Source: Casuarius casuarius (lineage: Eukaryota > Chordata > Aves > Casuariiformes > Casuariidae). Taken from it: a stretch of 64,000 bases of DNA. Positions 54,268 to 61,228 of the stretch are shown here, piece after piece. Location: assembly GCA_003342895.1 (NCBI GenBank), contig PTFA01000159.1:1411233-1475232 (forward strand), read 5' to 3'. The notes below the pieces were generated by a model. It was not told the origin of the DNA and ran no database searches. It was given only the letters and a program-made list of their open reading frames with translations. The translations under genes were made by a program, and so were the position numbers. Positions within the stretch are counted from its first letter, which is position 1. Each line of letters starts with the position of its first letter.

Positions 54268-57200
54268 ATCTTAGAAATCCTGTCAGGAAAATCTGCTTGA
54301 AAATATATTCCTGGCTGTTCTTAACTTCAGTCACTCTACAAACATCATTCAGGGCTATTCTTGCTAGCTGTGGGCTTCCACCAAAGAAAAGGCAATCAAC
54401 TTTGCTTTGCAAGGTCTTTACACTCAATTTCCCATTTTAGGGCCATTGTACTTTGACTTTAGTTTTAGCTTGGCCCAGAGGTGCGGCTTGCTATCTTGGC
54501 TGTTCTAGTGGGCAATCAAAGGGGCCACACAGCAACCCATAGCACAGAAGGTGCGTCAATACACCCACTGTTCCTGTGTCTGGAGACCTTTAAAAACAAA
54601 TATGTTTTACAGATTATTAGTATGCTTGTACTGGATACTGAAGAGTTATTGGCATCTGTCACTGATCTCATGAAACTTCATGATGATTAATTTGCAACCC
54701 ATTCTTGCTTTTTTTTGTCCCTAGCTGGAGTATTTGCTAAGGAGTTCAATTAGTGGCATTTAAGGTGTAGTTGGGGATCCCTGTCTTCTGTGGCAATGCA
54801 GTGCCAATTCCTGCGGCAGCATTGGTAGAAGTCAGAGAGACTTTTGCGGGTTCTGCAGCAGTCTAACTGCCCACCGAATTAAGTCCTGTTTATGCAGGAG
54901 TTTAGAGAGAGAGTGAGTGCTACCTGCCCTGCTTGCGTGCAGGACTGCAAATCTCTTATATACCTGCAAGTATATACATGTAGATTTGTCCTTAATTCCT
55001 GGGGCTTTATATTGGAATAGGAAGGGGAACCTAGCCAAAACGTTATCACCCTTTGCACAAAGTCAGAAAAAAGAAAACAAAAAATTAAATAGCGTGACAG
55101 CACTGGCAGCCAGCAAAAGACAGCCATCAGTGGAGTATGAGCCATCCTCCTCAAGGCAGGTCAAGCCAGTGCTAACACGAGTAACAGTAGATGGACTTGG
55201 CACAGTGCCCTGAAGGCTGATAGACCTGGGCTATTTCAGACCGAAAGGGAGCATCCTTTCAGAGCTGACTAAAATTCCCGGTTGGAAAATGTTCTGCAAC
55301 CAGCCTCTTCTATTCTGAATCGAAGGGATCTGCCTTATGTACATCATTTCAGTAAATGAAACAAAATAAAAAGCAGCTTGCTTTTGACAGCAAGGAATAA
55401 AGAGAAGGAGATTATTGCTGTCTTTATACACATGCAGTTAATGAAAATTTAATATGAAGATTTAAACATATTTGGATGGACAGACTTACTATTAACTGAA
55501 CCAGGATTTATTTTATATGATATGTATATAGGGAGAATACCCACACTACAGAGGAAGCTGCCTAAACACTTCCATTGTAAACTCCCTTTTTCTACATAAT
55601 ATATCTATACCCCCCCCAATTGAATATCTCACCAAAAATTTGAATTTCTATGTATTTTATCGCTGTACAAGTACTCCATCCGTATCTCTTGTATTTTTTA
55701 CCTTATGAGCCTCGGAGTAGTTCACATGATAAACTTTATTGGTAAACTAAAGTAAAGGGTTTCTGGCCTCTCCCTAAGTTATGTAGGGTTAGGACACAAA
55801 CTGGCCACAGTTTCACTGATGACAGGCCAGAGGTTCAGTATCTTGCAACCTGTTGGCTTTCGAAAGAAGCACTCTCTCCTGTTTAAAAGAGGAAAATTAA
55901 CATTTCCTGTGGAAAATCAGGCAATTTTAGTATTGGAAGATCCTCTGGCATAGGTCCTTAGAGTCATCAGAGTTTGTAGCAGTAAGCTAGTTTACCGATA
56001 GGTTGAACAAAACACCCTACGCATTTTCTTCTCTAAGCCATCGTCTATAGGACTAACAGATTCTGGTCTGCTTAACTGCAATCACCACATTTCCACAGGT
56101 TTACAAATGAAATGAGATTGCACACTCAGTTGTAGAGAAAAACTATACTGGAAGACCATATTAGGTGTGTTAAAGTATTCAATGAATAGTATTCCCTGTA
56201 AAAGGAAACTCATTTGTTTAGTTTTCTGTCTGAGTTTGCTGAACAGTACTTGAGCTTCAGAGGTTTAGGCTTAGACGCTGCAATGCGAAGTGCAGGATTT
56301 CATCTCCGGAGAACAGAGGCGGCCAGAGAAGTCTGGTTGCATAAGAAGGCAGTTAACCTAGAGGAGCCCTGAATTTCACTGACAAGTGCTGCTAGCCTAA
56401 GGCATGGCCTGCACTTAGATTTTGCTGGTGTAGCCAAAGTTGTTAATCTTAATTGATATAGTTGTATTGACAAGGATTGGGGTGTAGAGATACAGTTGTC
56501 TCTGAAAGAAGTGTCTGATTTTATCCAAGGAAATTATTTAAATTACACTCACAGAAGTACTCTTTTTGCTTTTATAGGTCTCCTTTAGGAGCATTTGGCG
56601 TAACTCAGTAGAAGAAGCCAGAAGATGTGCTTTTACAATTTAGGATATGCTTATAAAGCTGGGGAGCGACTGGTATAAATGAGTTAACTTGGTGGAGATA
56701 ACTTGACTGAAATTGCATTTACCATCAATGTGACCTGGACAGGGGAACTGTTAAATGAGGTTAAAAAATAAATAAGTTAGCTTCACTGAGCTAAGCATTG
56801 GGCATGTGACCAAAATATTGTGAGGTACACTCAGTTGTGAGCACTGTAGTTTATTTTCTGAGTTTATTTGCTCTGACTGCAGCAGAACATGTATTTACTT
56901 TCACAAAGTCCATGTTTATTGCCTTTTTGTGCCACTTCTTCCTTCTTGGAGTGAGGCCTTCACAGACTGACACTGAAATGGTGGTGGTGGAGTACAAGGT
57001 TCTCTGCCCTTGGGGTTTAAAGCCAGAGCATTTCAACTTCAGCTAGTCCTCCACTAACAAAGATTCATACCCACTCTTACGTTAGCAGGGGGTAAAAAAG
57101 AAAGTATTTTAAATAAGAAATGGAGTTTATGATTGGTTTTCATAATGTTTACTTGCAGATGCCTTTAACTTCTACTTTTCATTAAAAAGCTTAACTCTGA

Positions 57201-57349
57201 GTGCTAGGACTCTCAATTAAGGTTTTCAAATAAAACTTGAAAATACTGGAAATATGTGACTTCCAAGATTTGCTTCAAATTGGAGAAAAGTGCTTACTGT
57301 TATCACAAAAAAATGAGAAAGGGAGGATTTTACTGCCTGGAATTCTTGG
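54268..57349. other. Noncoding intronic DNA, no gene seen
   Basis: No gene is recognised. Overlapping 60-100-codon frames on both strands between 54830 and 55210 have no shared signature and no ATG with supporting context that I would trust. Confidence 0.55.
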
Positions 57350-57595
57350 AATTTCCTTTCCTTTTTTTTGCTTCTTGTCCCCATCTGCCTTTCAGTTGCT
57401 TTCATATACACTTCCTCCTTCACCTTTCTTTTCCCCTTCCTGTTATCCTTTCCTTTTTCAATCTTCCTGTATTTTCCACAGTTACTTTTCCCCACTGTTT
57501 ACCCATACCCTGTGTTAAATCACCTTTCTCTTCCCCTGAAACTTCCGCTGAAACTTTCCCCCAGTAGTCCCCTCTTGTTTCTCTCTGAGCTTGAG
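57350..57595. repeat. Pyrimidine-rich low-complexity region
   Basis: The + strand is mostly C and T here (CCTTTCTTTTCCCCTTCCTG and similar). This depletes stop codons on the + strand and explains three overlapping open frames of 93-108 codons rich in Phe, Leu, Ser and Pro, and the Lys/Arg/Glu-rich frame opposite. None is a credible gene. Confidence 0.75.
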
Positions 57596-59139
57596 TTCAG
57601 AGGCACAATAATGTCAAATGTTATTAAAATTAGAGCTAGCACATACAAGGTGCACAGTGGCCAGATCCAGGAAGGGTTACTAGTGCCTACTTAGGCATCT
57701 GTCTCTCCATGCACATTTTTACCAACTGCTTAAATAACAGTTGAATTCCTAAATAGTTTTGTGGAGATTGGCCTCTGTGTCCTTAACTCTTGGTTTGAAT
57801 ATGCAGGAGCAAAATAATCCATTAATTTAACAGTCCCTAAGTAGTGTTTAACATCATAATCTAACACCTAAAAATGACCTATAATCTATCTGATGAAAAA
57901 AATGCTCTCTAAGTAGTCTCCAAACACAGATTTGAACTAGAAACTTTAGTGGCAGTTGTGTGTGCACAGCATAAATAGTACACACTTAATAACGCTGAGC
58001 ACTTAAACACCCTTTTTATCTTCAGTAAAATATGAAATGAAGTACTTCTGAAGTACCTAAACATTTTATTCATTTGTCCTTGATATTTAAGCACTCTATA
58101 CCAAAGAGAAGATGGCAAATATAGTAAGGATTTTCATTAAGATGCTCAAGCTACAAACATAGGCAACCACGCAGAGAAGTACGCTTACGCAAACTCCTAC
58201 TGCATCTGCACCCAAGCATGTGCAGAGTCTGAAAGGGATCTGTGGAAAGACTCTGTTGCAAGGTTAAACCTAATGGTCTGCTGAGAAATCCTTCAGCGAG
58301 GAGGCCCAGTCGCTTTCCTAGTCGTCTTTCCTAGATAGCAACAGCAAAATTCCCACCTCTTTAAAGCAGTAGTGGAATGGAGGTCTTGATGAAAGGCTTA
58401 AAACAGCCTAGCAGAAGGTGGTCTAGACAGGACTTGCCAACTGAAATTCCCTGTGCCAGCTATATTGTTACACGGTTGGCAATATTGGCTTCCTATTTCA
58501 GCAAAGTGATATCAATTTTAAGTTACTCATCTGTACGATGTCTAGAATCATTAAGAACAGTCGGTTAAGTAGTGCATGTTTCTAAAACTACTGCAATGTG
58601 TGAACAGTTTACTGAAAAACTGGTTCTAGTGATTGACTGAAATATTTTGTTTTATGAGTCTGATTCACGGATTGAGAGAGAACCTAGCAAAGCAGTGGCA
58701 TTTTTGGATAAAACTTTTAACACATATTGCTTGCATGAACAGGAAGGACATATCAGGGTCTTTGATTTTAGGAGCGTTGGAAAATCCAGGCTGACGTTTG
58801 AGATTTAATTTTTCCTTTTTTTCCCCCTTAACTCTGAGACTTAGGGAATTTATTGTATTTTTCTCCTCGTGAACTTTATTTATTTATTTAAAGAGATGGC
58901 AGTGCATGGCAGTCACAAGCTGATGGTTTGGGATATGGGGTTCATACTTCTCTTACCCCAAGGCTTCCTCGAGAGAGGTTGGGAAAGTCACTGAATTTCT
59001 TAGACGCGTATAAGCTGCTCTCGGGCTCTCCATCTCCCCTTGGAGGGAAAGCAATCTGTCCTGGGCTGCGCAGAGCCAGGAGGAAATGCCTTTCTCTTTC
59101 CTGAGCCTCCGCAGCTGAGTAAGGATTGCGACTTCAGTT
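57596..59139. other. Noncoding DNA leading up to the CpG island
   Basis: AT-rich, becoming gradually more GC-rich after 58.9 kb. A TTTATTTATTTA stretch near 58877-58890 foreshadows the longer TTTA repeat at 60.0 kb. No gene seen. Being within 1.6 kb of the island, it may hold upstream regulatory sites, but none is recognised with confidence. Confidence 0.5.
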
Positions 59140-59309
59140 CACAACCATGCGAAAGTACCGCGGCGAATTACAGCAGCTTGCTCTCAAATTAATGCGAGCG
59201 GTAGAAAAAAGCCTGTGCACACCCACTGCTCGCCCGCTCCCTTTCACGCATACGCACCCCGCGCCCATGAGCTCATGCTGCTGAAGATATCCGCAAGCCT
59301 GCGAGCGGC

Positions 59310-59321
59310 GGGGGGGGGGGG
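59310..59321 (+). repeat. G12 homopolymer
   Basis: Twelve consecutive G at the left part of the CpG island, preceded by GCGGC. Such tracts are prone to sequencing and assembly length error. Confidence 0.9.
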
Positions 59322-59573
59322 AAGGAGGCGCAAAGTGCGCGGCTGCAGCAGTGCCCCGGCCCGGCGCTGCAGGGCTGCGCCGCCACCGCAGGCGGCTCGG
59401 GGGCGACGTTTCCCCTTGGGGAAAGAGAAGCGTTGTCTCCTCCCGGCTCGGCTGCCGGACGCGGCCGGGGAGCTCCTGCTTGGGGCACGGGGCGCGCCGC
59501 CGCGGGCGGCCGGCTGCTGCGGCTGCCTAGTGCCAGCAAGGGGGAAAAAGAGGGGAAAAATGAAAAAAAAAGG

Positions 59574-59580
59574 GGGGCGG
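59574..59580 (+). promoter_or_regulatory. GC box (Sp/KLF-type site)
   Basis: GGGGCGG lies at the end of an A-run followed by a G-run, about 1.15 kb 5' of the beta ATG. Sp/KLF factors bind such sites in CpG-island promoters. One short match in GC-rich DNA is weak evidence by itself. Confidence 0.35.
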
Positions 59581-59683
59581 CAACTCTTTGTTAGGCGCCG
59601 CGTGTGTAATTACCGGAGAGTCAGGCCGATGTTCGGGCAGACAGTAGCAAGCCGTATTAAGCATCCGAGGGAAGAAGTTTAGG

Positions 59684-59688
59684 CCAAT
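59684..59688 (+). promoter_or_regulatory. CCAAT box
   Basis: The sequence GGCCAATTAAAAG holds a CCAAT pentamer in a favourable GGCCAAT context (NF-Y-type), followed directly by an AT-rich TTAAAAG in otherwise GC-rich DNA. It could mark a core promoter with a start site a few tens of bases downstream, roughly 1 kb 5' of the beta ATG. Inference only. Confidence 0.4.
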
Positions 59689-59968
59689 TAAAAGCCCCGA
59701 AATCGGTCTTTTTGAGCCGTGAGTGGGTTTTTCAAGGCGCTGGCACGTCTGCGCCGCCGGCGGAAGGGAGATGCGCCCGCGGCGGCGCTGGCTGCGCGGT
59801 GCGGGCGCGGCGGCTGCCGCGGGCGCGCGTGTGGCCGCCGCGCGCGGCGCTGAGCGGCGCGGAGGGCCGGGCGGGCGCGTGGGGGCTGCGCTCGGCCTCC
59901 CTCCTTAGCATAGGCTCGTCCTCTGCATTGCATCCCCGCGCCGGTGATTTGCTGCTCGGAGACTGCAG

Positions 59969-59976
59969 ATTTGCAT
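59969..59976 (+). promoter_or_regulatory. POU-domain octamer motif
   Basis: ATTTGCAT is a perfect octamer (reverse complement ATGCAAAT), the classic binding site for Oct/Brn POU factors, several of which are neural. It stands in the island about 760 bases 5' of the beta ATG and just before the TTTA repeat. That neural POU factors drive the beta promoter is an inference. Confidence 0.45.
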
Positions 59977-59999
59977 AGCGCTGCTCTTCGCAAGCGTGG

Positions 60000-60038
60000 T
60001 TATTTATTTATTTATTTATTTATTTTATTTATTTATTT
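60000..60038 (+). repeat. (TTTA)n microsatellite in promoter/5' leader
   Basis: About nine tetranucleotide units of TTTA, with one unit lengthened to TTTTA, form a pure AT island inside the CpG island. Such tracts melt easily and vary in length between individuals. Read in frame they encode a meaningless Phe/Ile/Tyr/Leu run. Confidence 0.9.
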
Positions 60039-60162
60039 CCTCCCAGCTTTTTTCATAAGGGCGCACTCTTCTCCCCGAAAACATCCCCGGGTGTTGCTGT
60101 CAATAGTCAGAGCACTGAGATTGCGGGAGCAGGCTGAGTCTCGTCTAGCGGCGTGTGCGAGC

Positions 60163-60183
60163 GTGTGTGTGTGTGTGTGTGTG
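60163..60183 (+). repeat. (GT)10 microsatellite with flanking imperfect GT/GC
   Basis: Ten uninterrupted GT units are flanked by GCGTGTGCGAGC upstream and GAGCGTGTGTGCGTG downstream, giving roughly 45 bases of alternating purine-pyrimidine. This type of tract can adopt Z-DNA under negative supercoiling. It is probably in the 5' leader or just upstream of the transcription start. Confidence 0.9.
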
Positions 60184-60236
60184 AGCGTGTGTGCGTGCCG
60201 GGAGAGGCTGCGCTGCGAGGGCTCGCCAGTTTGGAG

Positions 60237-60293
60237 ATGAATGGAGGGAAGAGCAGCAGTTTGATTTTCCTCTGCTTCCCCAGCGCTGGCTGA
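60237..60293 (+). other. Upstream ORF 1 (18 codons) in the putative NRXN1 beta leader
   Basis: An ATG with G at -3 and A at +4 opens an 18-residue frame that ends in TGA at 60291-60293. That stop overlaps the next upstream ATG as TGATG. If the transcript starts 5' of this point, it would be met about 500 bases before the beta ATG and could lower beta translation. No peptide similarity is recognised; function is inferred only from position. Confidence 0.4.
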
Positions 60294-60418
60294 TGGAGTG
60301 GCATCCCCTTTCTTCTTTCCTAGCAGAAATGTGGCATGATTGGCTGCACTGTGGATTACTGAGGATGGGGGGGATGCTTGGCACTCGCGTAGCCCTCGCA
60401 ACTGTGGAGTATTGTTAA
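60293..60418 (+). other. Upstream ORF 2 (41 codons), overlapping the stop of upstream ORF 1
   Basis: The ATG at 60293 shares bases with the TGA of the preceding upstream ORF (TGATG), a layout that can allow termination-reinitiation. The frame starts MEWHPLSSFLAEMWH and ends at TAA 60416-60418, more than 300 bases before the beta start. A second ATG in another frame at 60241 opens a seven-residue ORF. Coding of a stable peptide is not supported by anything I can see. Confidence 0.35.
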
Positions 60419-60526
60419 GGAGCGGCAGCCCCGGGAAAGCCGAAACTAGCGGCTGCTCCAGCGCGGGGCTTTGCCCCCTTTCCGCCTCTTTGCGAAGGCT
60501 CTGAACTGCCTGGATTCGCCGCCCCT

Positions 60527-60619
60527 ATGCCTCGGATTGCTCTGGGGAGAAGAAGACCTGGCGAGAAGGAGCCTCACGAGCTTTCCCGGAGGGAGGAGAT
60601 GGCTCGCCTGGTGCGGTGA
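60527..60619 (+). other. Upstream ORF 3 (30 codons), in frame with the NRXN1 beta start
   Basis: The ATG at 60527 has a weak context (C at -3, C at +4). A second in-frame ATG at 60599 has a strong one (G at -3, G at +4). Both end at TGA 60617-60619. There is no further in-frame stop from 60620 to the beta ATG at 60734, so this single TGA alone separates the upstream ORF from the beta reading frame. The stop lies inside a donor-like G|GTGAGC. The peptide is rich in Arg and Glu and is not recognised. It is likely a translational control element rather than a protein. Confidence 0.4.
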
Positions 60620-60733
60620 GCCGCCGCCGGCGGCGCGCGTGGGTGCGGACGCGCCCCTGCCCAAACTTTGCCTCCCGCGCCGGGGCCGCCGCTCCGCCCG
60701 AGGCCGCCGCGGGCCGGCTCGCCGCGCCCCGGC

Positions 60734-60950
60734 ATGTGGGGGCCGCCGCGGGGCAGCCCCGCGCCGGGCCCCGCCGGCCGCCTGGCCGGGCTCTGGGTAG
60801 TGCCGCTCGCCCTCAGCGGCCTCCTCGGGGCGGCGCGGGGCGCCTCCAGTTTGGGCGCTCACCACATCCACCACTTCCACGGCAGCAGCAAGCATCACTC
60901 AGTGCCTATCGCTATCTACAGGTCACCGGCTTCCTTGCGAGGCGGACACG
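60734..60950 (+). CDS. NRXN1: Neurexin-1 beta, first coding exon (partial CDS, 72 codons plus 1 nt)
   Basis: Neurexins are presynaptic single-pass membrane adhesion proteins that bind neuroligins, LRRTMs and cerebellins; the beta form starts at an internal promoter and keeps only the last LNS domain. Seen here: residues 1-36 form a signal peptide with a hydrophobic core (about 18-35) and a likely cleavage before ASSLG at 37. A histidine-rich stretch follows (HHIHHFHG at 43-50), then [20 protein letters not shown], which I recognise as the conserved beta-specific N-terminus of NRXN1. The beta-2 and beta-3 versions differ in this stretch. The ATG at 60734 is chosen because it is the first ATG after an in-frame TGA at 60617-60619; its -3 base is G but +4 is T. 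The exon ends after the first base of a codon (phase 1) at CACG|GTGGGT, where neurexin beta exon 1 joins the shared LNS exon. The signal peptide diverges from the mammalian one and lacks its poly-glycine run. The remaining exons lie outside the window. Confidence 0.95.
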
Positions 60951-60956
60951 GTGGGT
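60951..60956 (+). other. NRXN1: 5' splice site of NRXN1 beta exon 1
   Basis: The donor reads ACG|GTGGGT. It leaves one base (G) of the next codon, matching the phase-1 junction used for alternative joining of alpha and beta first parts to the common LNS6 exon. The conserved beta peptide ends exactly here, at SLRGGH, and the reading frame beyond becomes low-complexity Ala/Arg/Gly/Pro translation typical of GC-rich noncoding DNA. Confidence 0.9.
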
Positions 60957-61064
60957 CTGGATGCCGCGGTCCCTCCGCGCCGCGCCGCGTCCCCGCATGC
61001 TCGCGCCTCCGCTCGCCCCCGGCCCCGGCCCGGGCTCCCCGCAAGACGGGGCGGCGGCGCCTCC

Positions 61065-61094
61065 NNNNNNNNNNNNNNNNNNNNNNNNNNNNNN
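61065..61094. other. Assembly gap (30 N)
   Basis: Thirty N lie in very GC-rich DNA about 115 bases inside the first beta intron. True gap length is unknown. Any ORF drawn across it is unreliable. It does not touch the coding exon or its donor. Confidence 0.99.
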
Positions 61095-61201
61095 AAGGCG
61101 AGCGCGGGGGGGCGGCACAAAGCGGCGCGGCCGGGCTCCGCGGGCGCCGCCCCGGCAGAGGCGCAACAGGCGCGGAGCCGCCGCCGGGCAGAGCGAGCCG
61201 C

Positions 61202-61228
61202 GGGGCCGGGCCGGGCCGGGCCGGGGGG
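61202..61228 (+). repeat. (GGGCC)n tract with G-quadruplex potential
   Basis: A run GGGGCC followed by three GGGCC units and a final G6 gives five G-tracts of at least three separated by CC. This satisfies the usual four-tract G-quadruplex rule on the + (transcript) strand. It lies about 250 bases 3' of the beta exon 1 donor. Confidence 0.85.

Noticed and set aside
57237..57694. Three overlapping + strand frames of 93-108 codons
   Set aside because: Explained by the pyrimidine-rich block that removes stop codons; residues are mostly Phe, Leu, Ser and Pro.
1..59100. Possible alpha-neurexin exon (EGF3 or LNS5 region) upstream of the beta promoter
   Set aside because: I looked for cysteine-rich EGF-like and LNS peptides in the open frames and saw none. 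A short exon could still be missed by eye.
59215..59682. 155-codon + strand frame in the left part of the CpG island
   Set aside because: Composition is typical of translated CpG-island DNA (Arg/Ala/Gly-rich, Lys-run from an A tract) with no known domain; no splice or start evidence.
60668..60733. 22-residue N-terminal extension of neurexin beta starting at a TTG codon
   Set aside because: It needs a non-ATG start; the ATG at 60734 directly begins a plausible signal peptide and is the first ATG after the in-frame stop.
60446..60898. 150-codon minus-strand frame antisense to the NRXN1 beta exon
   Set aside because: It is a GC-driven shadow rich in Ala, Arg, Gly and Pro; the opposite strand carries the recognisable neurexin peptide.
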